From contig NZ_RQJP01000006.1 of assembly GCF_003858645.1 (NCBI RefSeq), forward strand, positions 372,001-436,000: a stretch of DNA of 64,000 nucleotides. Reading direction: 5' to 3'. Shown here piece after piece: positions 34,113 through 43,379 of the stretch. Positions within the stretch are counted from its first letter, which is position 1. Each line of letters opens with the position of its first letter. The stretch comes from Larkinella knui (GTDB lineage: Bacteria; Bacteroidota; Bacteroidia; Cytophagales; Spirosomataceae). A program made the position numbers and the translations under genes. The notes beneath the pieces were generated by a model. It worked only from the letters and a program-made list of their open reading frames with translations, made no database searches and was not told the DNA's origin.

Positions 34113-35411
34113 CTACTTTTTCCGGACCGGTTTCTGGGCGGTATACCCCTTTTTTCCGTGAAACCAGCTGGTGGCCTGACCCGTCAGCCACAGGTAATAA
34201 TCGGAATCCAGATCGGCTTCGATGCCGACAAATTTGCCGTCGCCATTCAGCGGTAATTCGCCTTCTTTTCTGGTTTTAAAAATCGCCGTTCCTTCGTCCA
34301 CTTCGTCGAACATGGCAACGTATAAACTTTGCGCGCCGGCCTGCTTCGCGCCCACTACCTGACTCCACAGAAAATCACCTTTCAGACGCGGAATCTGGTT
34401 GTAGACAGTCGGACTGTTTTTCAGATTTCCCCAGCTGAATCCCGGAAAAACCAGCGGTACATATTCCACTTTGTTGGCTTTACACCACGCAACGTCGCCC
34501 GCCAGCGTATTTCCCGAAACCGTCGCGTACGTCGTCGGATTGTAGCGCCCCACCGCCCACGGCATGATGATGTCGGCACTTTTGATCAGCGGATGCAGCA
34601 ATTCAGACGGTTCGGTGTCCTTCGTCATCGTTCGCCAGTAATACGGCACACCCAGCAAAACCGCCGTTTTTTTCGTGGGACCTTTCACTTTTTCCACCAG
34701 CCCCTGAATATCAGCGACCGTATACCGCCGGTTATCGTTAAACCCAACGCCCCAGATGGCCAGTAGCGGTTTGCCGTTGTGCCGCAGATACGTCGGATTT
34801 TCCCGGTTGTTGAACAGCGCAAAAAGTTGCTGCAACTCATTCCAGTCGTTCACCAAAATATCCATATCCGCCGAAGTCGAACCGCTCAGATCGTACATGA
34901 TGCACAGCGCCCGCTGGTGCTTTTTCGCCGATTTCAGCGCGTTAGCCAGCACTTTGTTGAAATGCCGTTTCCCTTTTTCCGACTTGATTTCGGATAAAAA
35001 CCGCTGCATAAACACGCCGTCGATGCCGTAGTCTTTCATCCATTTGAAATGCAGATCGACGCTGCTTTCGTCATAGGGACTATACACCGCGGCATTCTCC
35101 CCATTGGCGTACTGAAAAGCCGTTTTGTAAGTCGTCGGATAGTCTTTTACATCGGGCCAGAAGTCAATCGACGTGTAGCCCGGCTCAAACTTGCCGCGTT
35201 TCTGATAGTGATGCCAGCCCCGGTCGGACGCGTCGCCCTGGGCCGCAAACCAGCCCTGATAGCCGGCCATCACCAGCCCTTTGTAGCTGGTGTAGAGACA
35301 GCCGGTTTCGTCGTATTTGACTTCGGGATCTTGTTTTTTACCGTTAAAACCGGGCAAAATCAGTACGGTAAGGGACAACAACGTGACCCCCAGAAAAGTA
35401 AGGTTTTTCAT
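34113..35411 (-). CDS. Secreted GH71/99-like glycoside hydrolase
   Basis: The 432-residue protein has an N-terminal signal (MKNLTFLGVTLLSLTVLILPG). Its mature part matches the GH71/99-like family: SYKGLVMAGYQGWFAAQGDASDRGW, YDESSVDLHFKWMKDYGIDGVFMQRF and ALCIMYDLSGS. The related GH99 enzymes cleave alpha-mannosides by an endo mode; the substrate here is not fixed. It is the last gene of the minus-strand operon GH95-haem protein-GH71/99, 39 bases after the haem protein. Location in a SusC/SusD locus supports glycan use. Confidence 0.82.
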   Translation of the reverse strand: MKNLTFLGVTLLSLTVLILPGFNGKKQDPEVKYDETGCLYTSYKGLVMAGYQGWFAAQGDASDRGWHHYQKRGKFEPGYTSIDFWPDVKDYPTTYKTAFQYANGENAAVYSPYDESSVDLHFKWMKDYGIDGVFMQRFLSEIKSEKGKRHFNKVLANALKSAKKHQRALCIMYDLSGSTSADMDILVNDWNELQQLFALFNNRENPTYLRHNGKPLLAIWGVGFNDNRRYTVADIQGLVEKVKGPTKKTAVLLGVPYYWRTMTKDTEPSELLHPLIKSADIIMPWAVGRYNPTTYATVSGNTLAGDVAWCKANKVEYVPLVFPGFSWGNLKNSPTVYNQIPRLKGDFLWSQVVGAKQAGAQSLYVAMFDEVDEGTAIFKTRKEGELPLNGDGKFVGIEADLDSDYYLWLTGQATSWFHGKKGYTAQKPVRKK

Positions 35412-35450
35412 GGCTGGAAATTTTGTATGAATGGCAGTGAGGTTGTTCGG

Positions 35451-37679
35451 CTATTTCCCCAGTTCAGGTAATGTCCAGGGTTTCTCGCGTCCGGCGGTTT
35501 GTTCCCGAACGGCTTTCACATCGGCAGGGCGCACGCCGGGATTCTGGTTGTTCCCGAATTCGTACCGGATGTAACTCAACACGGACGCCAGCCACTCATC
35601 GTCATTGGCGCCCATCGCGGGCATCACATCCGGGTAGGTTTGCCCGTCGATCGGGCCGGAAAGACCGTGGAGCAGAATCCGGATGGCAATCTCTTTGTTG
35701 CGGTTGCGAACGCGCTGCGAACCCAGCAGCGGAGGAGCGGCTTTGCTTTCCAGCCCTTTGCCATCCGAACCGTGACAGGTCGTGCACAGCGACTTGTAAA
35801 TCGTGGACCCGGTCAGCACCAGCTTCCGGTCGGTTTCGTCCAGACTGCCCAGCTTCCGCCCGAACTTCTTGACATCCTCGTTTTTGTCCAGACTTTTCTG
35901 CGCGCGGGCCACCATTTCATTGTCGGGCGACAGGGCAATAACTTCCTGCGCCAGAGCTTTGGCTTTTGGCAACGAACTATACGACAGGGAAAGAACCAGT
36001 TGCGTGCGAACATCGAAACTCGGATCGGTTTTCAAGTCGCCCAGGCGCGCCAGCAGCGACTCATCGTTCTGCTTCAATTGCGGCTCACTCAGCAGAATCC
36101 CGGCTTTTCTTACCTGCGCATCCTCATCCGTTAACGCTTTCAGAATGACGGTTTTGTCGATTGCGTTCAATCCTTCGAGCGTCCACAAGGCATGAAGCCG
36201 ACCCAAAGCGGAGGCCGGTTTCTGACCGGTTGCGATGACTTTCAGAATCGGAACCACGGATGGATCGCTGCGCACAATCAACTCTTTCTGCGCATTATCG
36301 CGCCACCAGCCGTTGGCATGATCCAGATACGTGACCAGTTTGCTGCTCGGTTCATCCAGCATCTGCGGCTTGGGCCCCGGCTTAATTCCGTCGTGTACTA
36401 ACCGGTAAATCCGGCCGTGCTGAATGTTTTTGTCCAATCCCAGCCGGGTAATCTGGGGCCGCAGGTAACTGTCCGGTTTTGTCCAGTTGCCTTCCTGAAT
36501 GATGCCCCGATTCATATCGACGATGTACAGGCAGCCATCCGGCCCGGTATACATGTTGACGGCCCGGAAATTCATATCCGTCGAGGCAATGAATTCTTCT
36601 TTCTGGTAGGCATTTTCCAGCGTCGTTTTGCCGGCTTTGTTGCTGACTTTTGCCCGGCGGATCAGCCGCCCGACCGGTTCGCTGATCAGCAAATCGCCCG
36701 ACAAATCCGACGGCAACCGATCGCCCCGAAAAATAACCTGGCCGCAACTGGCCGTAAAGTGGTTCAGCGTCGTATCCGTCGTCCGGATGCGCTGCACCCC
36801 GCCCTGAATATCCGGTGTTTTGATGATCGGCCAGACGGCATTGAACTCTTCACTGTACTGGTCCCGGAATTCCAGTCGGCCGTAAATCGGATTGATCTGA
36901 AACCCCAAAGCCGGTACTTCACCGCCCGCCGACGAGAAAAAAAGTCGCCCGTAATTGTCGTGTGTCAACCCCCACTGACCACCGGAACCGCTGGGAATCG
37001 AGTCGGCTTTCAGCATTCCGTTGGTATACCGAAACCGGACCGGATCGACGGTCACGTAAATCCAGTTGTCCAGATTCCAGTCCAGACCGCTGCGCTGGTG
37101 TTCCAGGTTACCGGGGGCTTTTTTCCCCGGATTAAAAACCGGTTTTTTCTGATCAGCCACGCCGTCGCCGTTGGTATCCTTGTAACTATAAATATCGTAG
37201 GTGTCGGTTTCATTGACCAGCAGCTCGTGACCGACGCACAGCAACATTCTGGGCAACAGGAGCTTGTCGATAAAAACGGAGCTTTTGTCCATTTTCCCGT
37301 CGTTGTTGGTGTCTTCCAGCAGCATCACCCGACTGATCGGATCGTGCTCGTGAGAACCGTCCACATCCTGCATGTAGGTATCCATTTCCACCACGTACAT
37401 TTTGGCATTGCCATCCCAGGCTACAGCCACCGGCTCGTGAATCATCGGCTCGCTGGCAACCAGTTCGAGGTGATAGCCTTTGGGCAACCGAAACGATTTC
37501 AGGCTTTGTTCGGGCGTTAGATGAGCCGGTGATGGGTTGGCGGTAAATGCCGGAACCGTTTCAACGGTTTGATTTGCCGGGGTTTGCGTCGTGCTCCGGG
37601 AATTTTGCCGGGACACCTGACACGTTACCGCCAGCAGGGAAGCGGCCAGAATACCGCTCATCCAGATTGATTTTTTCAT
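35451..37679 (-). CDS. Exported haem-binding dehydrogenase/cytochrome c (PVC-type)
   Basis: The 742-residue protein has an N-terminal signal. A beta-propeller-like dehydrogenase domain covers about 60-430 (FRLPKGYHLELVASEPM, AVAWDGNAKMYVVEMDTY, EDTNNDGKMDKSSVF). A helical HEAT-like part (about 450-610) follows, then a C-terminal cytochrome c with CTTCH at 632-636 and a methionine-rich axial region (YPDVMPAMGAND). PVC-type haem-binding CxxCH proteins oxidise sugars or sugar alcohols. Here the gene lies between two glycoside hydrolases, so oxidation of a released sugar is inferred. It starts 27 bases after the GH95 stop. Confidence 0.85.
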   Translation of the reverse strand: MKKSIWMSGILAASLLAVTCQVSRQNSRSTTQTPANQTVETVPAFTANPSPAHLTPEQSLKSFRLPKGYHLELVASEPMIHEPVAVAWDGNAKMYVVEMDTYMQDVDGSHEHDPISRVMLLEDTNNDGKMDKSSVFIDKLLLPRMLLCVGHELLVNETDTYDIYSYKDTNGDGVADQKKPVFNPGKKAPGNLEHQRSGLDWNLDNWIYVTVDPVRFRYTNGMLKADSIPSGSGGQWGLTHDNYGRLFFSSAGGEVPALGFQINPIYGRLEFRDQYSEEFNAVWPIIKTPDIQGGVQRIRTTDTTLNHFTASCGQVIFRGDRLPSDLSGDLLISEPVGRLIRRAKVSNKAGKTTLENAYQKEEFIASTDMNFRAVNMYTGPDGCLYIVDMNRGIIQEGNWTKPDSYLRPQITRLGLDKNIQHGRIYRLVHDGIKPGPKPQMLDEPSSKLVTYLDHANGWWRDNAQKELIVRSDPSVVPILKVIATGQKPASALGRLHALWTLEGLNAIDKTVILKALTDEDAQVRKAGILLSEPQLKQNDESLLARLGDLKTDPSFDVRTQLVLSLSYSSLPKAKALAQEVIALSPDNEMVARAQKSLDKNEDVKKFGRKLGSLDETDRKLVLTGSTIYKSLCTTCHGSDGKGLESKAAPPLLGSQRVRNRNKEIAIRILLHGLSGPIDGQTYPDVMPAMGANDDEWLASVLSYIRYEFGNNQNPGVRPADVKAVREQTAGREKPWTLPELGK

Positions 37680-37706
37680 GGGTTCAGAATGCGAATTGCG
37701 TGGTGG

Positions 37707-40187
37707 CTATAACGTTAGGGTGTAGGTTTTCCCTTTTTGCGTCGGCAGATCGTAAACGAGCGTTTCCTTCAGCGGCAAAGGATTGACAGCGGCTCGGCTT
37801 GAAATGAGCGGTTTTGCGGTTTCTTCCGGCTGGTAAAACGAATTGGAATTTGTGCCTTGAGCGGTTTTCAGTGCCAATCCGCTTGATTTCAAGGCATTTG
37901 GCACCCGAATCCGGCAATTTCCGCCCAGATTCGACTTGATCGTCACCTTGGCCACTTTCCCCTCTTTCCATTCCATCGCCACCAGTTCAAAACCGCCCCG
38001 CGCCCGCAACCCGCTGATTTTTCCCGACTTCCAGACGTCGGGCAGCGCGGGTAACAAATGAAGGGTTCCGTCGTGACTTTGCAGCAACATCTCGGCCACA
38101 CCCGCCGTACAGCCAAAATTACCGTCGATCTGGAACGGCGGATGGGCGTCGAAAAGGTTGGTATAGGTCCCGCCACCGCCTTTTTTACCGGGTGCATTGA
38201 CCGGTGACAACTGATCGGTGATGAGTTTATAGGCCCGGTTTCCGTCCAGAAGCCGCGCCCACCAGTTCACTTTCCAGCCCATCGACCAGCCCGTTGAAAC
38301 ATCGCCCCGGTGTTCGAGCGACGTCCGGGCCGCGCTGAACAGTTCGGGCGTGCGATACGCCGACAACTGGTGCGACGGATACAAGCCGTACAGGTGCGAA
38401 ATATGCCGGTGTTTGTCCTCCGGGTTGTCCAGGTCCTCCAGCCATTCCTGCAACTGGCCGAACTGACCAATCTGCATGGGTGCCAGTCGCGCCCGTTTTT
38501 CTTTCAGGACTTTAACAAATTCGGCATCGGTATTGAGTGCTTCCGCCGACCGCATGGCCGCCGTCAGAATATCGAAAACCAGTTGATTGTCCATCGTATG
38601 CCCGGCACCAATCGTGACATTCGGGCGGCTGGTCGGCGCGTTTTCGGGCGACATGCTCGGGCTAACCACCAGCCAATGATGCGTCGGTTCTTCGATCAGA
38701 AAATCGACAAAGAATTGAGCGGCTCCCTTGATGGCTGGGTACACGGATTTCAGGTAGGTTTTGTCGCCGGAATACCGGTATTTTTCCCAGGCATGCTGGC
38801 TGAGCCACGCGCCACTCATCGGCCACATGGCGTAGAAAATCGGATCGACCGTTCCGGTGATGCGCCACAAATCGGTATTATGGTGCGCCACCCAGCCACC
38901 CGCGCCGTACATTTCTTTGGCGGTTTGCTGACCGGTTTGCGAAAGATCTTTCACCATCTGAATCAGCGGCTCGTGCAATTCGGTCAGGTTGGTGACCTCC
39001 GCGGGCCAGTAATTCATTTCGGTATTGATATTGATCGTGTATTTGCTGTCCCAGGGCGGGCTCATTTGCTGATTCCAGATGCCTTGCAGCGTAGCCGGTT
39101 GGCCCGGTACCGCACCGGCGGACCGGCCCGGCTGCGAGCAGGAAATCAGCAGATACCGCCCGAACTGGAAATACAGCGACACCAGGTGCGGATCGTTGCC
39201 CGCGGCAAACTGCCGGATGCGTTCATCGGTGGGCAACTTGGCGGCTTCGGTCGTGCCCAGATCCAGTTTTACGCGATTGAAATAAGCCTGGTAAGCGGCC
39301 ACGTGATCTTTCAAAACCGCATCGAAAGACCGGGTAATGGCGCGGTTCAGGGGTTGGTCGGCTTTGGCTTGCGGGTTGGCAGTCAGCGTTTTATAATCCA
39401 CGAAATTCGTCCCGATCGACACAAACAGCGTGACCGCATTGGCGCCACTTACGACAACCGATGTATCCGTAGGATTCACTTGCCCGCCTTCCGGCAAAAT
39501 TTTAACGTGGGCATTGAATTTTACCTGCCCTTTAACGCCTTCGTGGTCGCTGGTGATGCCCGTTAATACCAGTTTATCAGGGCCCTCGGTTTTGCGCTCC
39601 GTCTTTTGCGGGCTGGTCAAAAAAGCCGTGAACGTGAGTTTGCCGGGCTGGCTGGCCGTCAGGCGAATGGCAACGACCTGATCGGGAACCGAAGCGATTA
39701 CCTGCCGAGTGTAGCGCACGCCACCGACGGTATACATCGTGGTGGTGATGGCCCGCTCCAGATCCAGCTCCCGGTAATACTCAGTGAACGAATCGTGACC
39801 GGCAAACGCCAGATTCAGGTTTCCCACGGGCTGGAACATCATGCCCTGCGCCTTTTTGGACTCAATTTTTTCGGCCGCCAGTTTCTGAGCTTCGGCGTGT
39901 TTGCCTTCAAAAATCAGCTTCCGGATGGTGGGCAAAGCCGCCAGCGCGTCGGGATTGTCGTTGCGGTTGGGGCCACCCGACCAGACCGACGACTCGTTGA
40001 GCTTAATGACTTCCTGCTGCGGATTTCCGTAGACCATCGCGCCCAGCCGTCCATTGCCGACGGGCAACGCATCCGTCCAGGTTTTGCCGGCGGGTTGGTT
40101 ATACCAAAGTTTCAACGAGGCCGGTGGTTGCGCCCGTGCAGCGAACTGGAACAACAACGCAATACCGATTACCAGTACTTTTTTCAT
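37707..40187 (-). CDS. GH95 alpha-L-fucosidase (secreted)
   Basis: The 826-residue enzyme has a signal peptide ([19 protein letters not shown]) and the GH95 pattern. [20 protein letters not shown] and [18 protein letters not shown] lie at the N-terminus. The catalytic (alpha/alpha)6 part holds [31 protein letters not shown] and [15 protein letters not shown]. The family releases alpha-L-fucose or alpha-L-galactose by inversion. It is the first gene of the minus-strand operon. Its upstream region carries three TTAAG half-sites at 40394-40420. An ATG five codons upstream of the chosen start adds nothing signal-like. Confidence 0.93.
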   Translation of the reverse strand: MKKVLVIGIALLFQFAARAQPPASLKLWYNQPAGKTWTDALPVGNGRLGAMVYGNPQQEVIKLNESSVWSGGPNRNDNPDALAALPTIRKLIFEGKHAEAQKLAAEKIESKKAQGMMFQPVGNLNLAFAGHDSFTEYYRELDLERAITTTMYTVGGVRYTRQVIASVPDQVVAIRLTASQPGKLTFTAFLTSPQKTERKTEGPDKLVLTGITSDHEGVKGQVKFNAHVKILPEGGQVNPTDTSVVVSGANAVTLFVSIGTNFVDYKTLTANPQAKADQPLNRAITRSFDAVLKDHVAAYQAYFNRVKLDLGTTEAAKLPTDERIRQFAAGNDPHLVSLYFQFGRYLLISCSQPGRSAGAVPGQPATLQGIWNQQMSPPWDSKYTININTEMNYWPAEVTNLTELHEPLIQMVKDLSQTGQQTAKEMYGAGGWVAHHNTDLWRITGTVDPIFYAMWPMSGAWLSQHAWEKYRYSGDKTYLKSVYPAIKGAAQFFVDFLIEEPTHHWLVVSPSMSPENAPTSRPNVTIGAGHTMDNQLVFDILTAAMRSAEALNTDAEFVKVLKEKRARLAPMQIGQFGQLQEWLEDLDNPEDKHRHISHLYGLYPSHQLSAYRTPELFSAARTSLEHRGDVSTGWSMGWKVNWWARLLDGNRAYKLITDQLSPVNAPGKKGGGGTYTNLFDAHPPFQIDGNFGCTAGVAEMLLQSHDGTLHLLPALPDVWKSGKISGLRARGGFELVAMEWKEGKVAKVTIKSNLGGNCRIRVPNALKSSGLALKTAQGTNSNSFYQPEETAKPLISSRAAVNPLPLKETLVYDLPTQKGKTYTLTL

Positions 40188-40393
40188 TGAGTAAAGCAAC
40201 AATCGTAAAGAATGAGGAAGCCGAATCGTTACCGATCAAAGACTTAACGGTAAATTTCATACCGGTTCTTCCCAGACAAAAATGACAAGTACTCCCGACG
40301 TCTATCCAGGCGCTGGCTACGGATTTGAACGTAGCTACTTTGCGTAATTCCGCCCTGATTGACCAGAACACGATGTAAAGTACATCTTCGGGA

Positions 40394-40420
40394 CTTAAAA
40401 AAATCTTAATAAACCCTTAA
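40394..40420 (-). promoter_or_regulatory. Putative SARP-type operator upstream of the GH95 operon
   Basis: Read on the minus strand it is TTAAG-N6-TTAAG-N6-TTAAG, half-sites at 40416-40420, 40405-40409 and 40394-40398, period exactly 11. The 27-base block differs from the SusC copy at two positions only. It lies 206 bases upstream of the GH95 start. TACTTTAC and TACATCG are possible -7 sequences 11 and 16 bases after it. Confidence 0.7.
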
Positions 40421-40482
40421 TTGCGCCGGAAACCAGGCGGAACGGCCGGAAAATTTGGTAAACCGTTCGCAATCCGCAAAAA

Positions 40483-43089
40483 TTAGTCGATAATGGCCGA
40501 AAACGACTGCTCGTATTCTTCGCCATAGATGGCTTTGTAATCCCGGACAAATTTCTCGAACGTGTTCTTTGCCAGGGTGTGTTTTCCCATCAACGACAAG
40601 GCTTTGCACTTCAGAATAATGGCTTCTTCATTGACGGGATCGTAATAAAAAATGAAGTTGGTAATCTGGATCAGGAACTCCGGATCATCGCTAATAGTCA
40701 GTTTATCAGCGTATTGCAGAAACGTGTTGATAATCTTATTCGAAATATCCGCCTTAAAATCGTCCAGCCAGTAGTATTCGGTATTCAGCAAAAAAGAACC
40801 GCGTTTGGTGATTTCACCGAGCTCAAAAATCGTCCGCTTGGTCAGGGCGGTTTTGTCATTGATAATGGCCAGGTAGCGTTCGTAATCGACGTAAAGCTGA
40901 TTGAAATCAAATTCTATTTTCCAGTAACCGGATTCTTTGGAAAGTGAACAAAAACCGACCTTGTCGAGAATATTCCTCAGTTTGGCAATGTTGACGGAAC
41001 GGTTATTACTCGCATCCCGACCGGATTTATCGGGCCAGAGGAGTTCGTTCAGTTTTTCGGACGGAACCCCACGCTGCTTACCGATGCTGTTGAGGGCCAG
41101 CAGCAGGAAAAGCTCTTTCAGCAGGGGCGTAAACGCTTTGGTGATGTCGTTTCCATCCTGATCGAATACCTGAAAATTACCAAAAAAGAAGAGTCTCGTA
41201 GGGGGCGTGGGGTCAGTTCCTAAAGCCTGATTGGCCGAAAGTTTCCCCACGAGTGGCAGTGGCTCCGGCTCACTGGGTTTAGCCAGGTGTTGATTCGCAA
41301 CCTCTTGTGCTTTGAACCGGCGAATATTACGGAAATACAGAAAAACAAGCAAGCCCGCTCCGGCCGCAACGCCCGCCAGCAGCCACGGCCAATAGAAACC
41401 CGCTGCCGGTTTTGTCGACGCCGTCTGAACAGCCAGCTTATTTGGCGGAAACGCAATCGAATAAATCTTTACATCCGTGGTGTTATTCGGCTCATTTCGG
41501 TACAGCGTAACGGCCACCAGCTTCTGGCTAACCGGACAATAATACAGATCCGAATACGAGTGAATATCGTGGAATTGATACGGAATCGAGTGACCGACCC
41601 GTTCATAAATCGGCTCCGATAAAGAGCCCCGAATCAGCTGGAGTTGTGATTTAAATTGCTGATTCGGAAAAATGAGTCCGTAATACACCTTCGACTTAGG
41701 ATCGATTACCAGCGAATTGGCAAACGCAAAATCGGTTTTCGGAACCTCTAATTCATAAATTTTCCGGAACGTGTTTTCCTTGACCAGATACTGCAAAAAG
41801 TCATAATTATTTTTCGGATTGAGCATTTGCTCGCCGGTCAAACTGCCATAACCGCCCATTAGATAGGCCGTATCGGCGCCCGGTGTGGTACCCAAAGCCG
41901 CTAAATACCGGGGCGTGTAAGCGTCGCTGGTGGTCGGGATCGTATCCCATTTGTGGGTCGAAAACCGATACCGGTGGATGCTGTTTTTATACGTCAACTG
42001 CCCGTAGCCGCCCAGAATGTACAAGCATGAATCGGACCGGGCGATGAACTGATTGGCGTGCCAGTACTCCGTTACCTTGATGGGATTGGGCGTAATCGAT
42101 TCGGTCGTCCAGGTGCGGGAAACCGGATCATACCCCGAAACCGCTTTCTGATCTACGTAATAATTATAAAGCCGGGCGGTATAGGGATTATAAATCGCCT
42201 GACTGCCCAGAAAAAAGCTCTCCGGCGGGTTTTTATGAAATTGAACGTTGCCCTGCCGGTTCCGGACTGCGTAGTGATAGAGTGCGCCGGACGCAACGAC
42301 GTACACGGTTTCGGACGACGGATCGAAGGTCGCGTTGGCCCGGCCCTTCAAGGTAAACTGATCGGCCAATTGCCACTCATTGTGCAGGGCTTTAACCCAG
42401 ACCGGATTTTTGACGGCAGCCACCTGGCCCGAAACCGCATCCTTTGTCGTCGTTCCTTTGACTTCATTCAAAGGCCAGTGGTGAATCTGTTCGTCATTTT
42501 CAGACAAACGGATGTCCCTGATATCCATGGGCGGCAAATCCTTCGATTTGAACTCCCGGAATTCATTGCCGCCAAAAAACAGCTTAAAACAACCGGATTC
42601 TTTAAACGCGAGTTTATCGGTGACGACTAGTTTGTTGTTGACGTAAACGCGCAACGCCTGGCTTTTCAGGTCCATCTGGAGTTTAAACCGATTCCAATGG
42701 TTGAATAAATGCGCCGAGTCGAGCTTGATAACGGATTGGGAAAACCGCTCGCCAATGACGATTTTGAAGTTCAGCGACTTCTGGTCGTAGAGCAGATCGA
42801 GGTTTTGTTTGTCGTCCTGAATAATCCGGAAAATGTAGCCAAAGTAGGTTTTATAACTGGCCGCCAGCGACACATCAAACGACAACTCGACGTTGCCGTT
42901 GAAACACAGCGGTTTTTCGGGGGTCAAATCCAGTGAAGTCCGGTTGTCCTGTATTTCTTCATGACCCACAAAGCGCAACCCATACGATTGGGCACTCAGC
43001 GAAGCGGTAGCCAGCAAAAGTGCGGCCAGGGTATAACCAGATAAACGCAGTAAAAAGCGGGATAGTGATTGGGTAAAGCCTTCCATCAT
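40483..43089 (-). CDS. Membrane-spanning LamG/Kelch sensor fused to SARP-like winged-helix regulator
   Basis: The 868-residue protein has a signal peptide (about 1-33). A LamG-like jelly-roll domain follows (about 35-230, e.g. NHWNRFKLQMDLKSQALRVY and LPPMDIRDIRLSEND), then Kelch-type repeats (about 240-550, e.g. CLYILGGYGQLTYKNSIHRY and AYLMGGYGSL). One membrane helix spans 565-587 (FYWPWLLAGVAAGAGLLVFL). The cytoplasmic part has a winged helix of SARP/OmpR type (about 632-725: RLFFFGNFQVFDQDGNDIT, ASNNRSVNIAKLRNILDK) and a helical tail (about 735-860) resembling BTAD. It is a one-protein transmembrane transcription regulator, placed between the two operons it probably controls. Confidence 0.85.
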   Translation of the reverse strand: MMEGFTQSLSRFLLRLSGYTLAALLLATASLSAQSYGLRFVGHEEIQDNRTSLDLTPEKPLCFNGNVELSFDVSLAASYKTYFGYIFRIIQDDKQNLDLLYDQKSLNFKIVIGERFSQSVIKLDSAHLFNHWNRFKLQMDLKSQALRVYVNNKLVVTDKLAFKESGCFKLFFGGNEFREFKSKDLPPMDIRDIRLSENDEQIHHWPLNEVKGTTTKDAVSGQVAAVKNPVWVKALHNEWQLADQFTLKGRANATFDPSSETVYVVASGALYHYAVRNRQGNVQFHKNPPESFFLGSQAIYNPYTARLYNYYVDQKAVSGYDPVSRTWTTESITPNPIKVTEYWHANQFIARSDSCLYILGGYGQLTYKNSIHRYRFSTHKWDTIPTTSDAYTPRYLAALGTTPGADTAYLMGGYGSLTGEQMLNPKNNYDFLQYLVKENTFRKIYELEVPKTDFAFANSLVIDPKSKVYYGLIFPNQQFKSQLQLIRGSLSEPIYERVGHSIPYQFHDIHSYSDLYYCPVSQKLVAVTLYRNEPNNTTDVKIYSIAFPPNKLAVQTASTKPAAGFYWPWLLAGVAAGAGLLVFLYFRNIRRFKAQEVANQHLAKPSEPEPLPLVGKLSANQALGTDPTPPTRLFFFGNFQVFDQDGNDITKAFTPLLKELFLLLALNSIGKQRGVPSEKLNELLWPDKSGRDASNNRSVNIAKLRNILDKVGFCSLSKESGYWKIEFDFNQLYVDYERYLAIINDKTALTKRTIFELGEITKRGSFLLNTEYYWLDDFKADISNKIINTFLQYADKLTISDDPEFLIQITNFIFYYDPVNEEAIILKCKALSLMGKHTLAKNTFEKFVRDYKAIYGEEYEQSFSAIID

Positions 43090-43303
43090 TCTGATTGTCC
43101 AGCCCGTCAGTCGGTACTTCTTGACTTTCTGAGCATCGTCTTTCCTTGTACGGCTTATTTTTTAGAGACGACTGATGCCTCAATGCCCCTAAGTTATCCA
43201 ATAATCAGGTCCTGTCAAAACCATTGCCGCGTTTCGCTGCTGGCGGATAAATTAGAAAAAAACGATAATAATAGTGATAAAACATAGACCGAAGGCCTGC
43301 TAA

Positions 43304-43330
43304 TTAAGCATTTATTAAGATTTTTTTAAG
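43304..43330 (+). promoter_or_regulatory. Putative SARP-type operator upstream of susC
   Basis: TTAAG half-sites at 43304-43308, 43315-43319 and 43326-43330 repeat at exactly 11 bp in direct orientation. A possible -7 element TACCCTGT lies 18 bases downstream (43349-43356) and the susC-type ATG is 49 bases downstream. The 27-base block is 25/27 identical to the one before GH95. Confidence 0.75.
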
Positions 43331-43379
43331 CCCGGCCCCCGTTCTTCGTACCCTGTTTAATCCAAAAATTTCAGGGTTT

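Noticed and set aside
38310-39566. A 418-codon open frame on the plus strand opposite the GH95 gene
   Set aside because: It lies wholly antisense to a well-supported fucosidase, has no recognisable domain and a composition typical of shadow frames (Arg/Gly/His-rich). The same applies to the long frames at 36417-37520, 43515-44414 and 47416-48396.
40099-40371. A 90-codon minus-strand frame across the GH95 leader
   Set aside because: It overlaps the GH95 start in another frame, has no domain and no start context; the stretch is better read as leader sequence.
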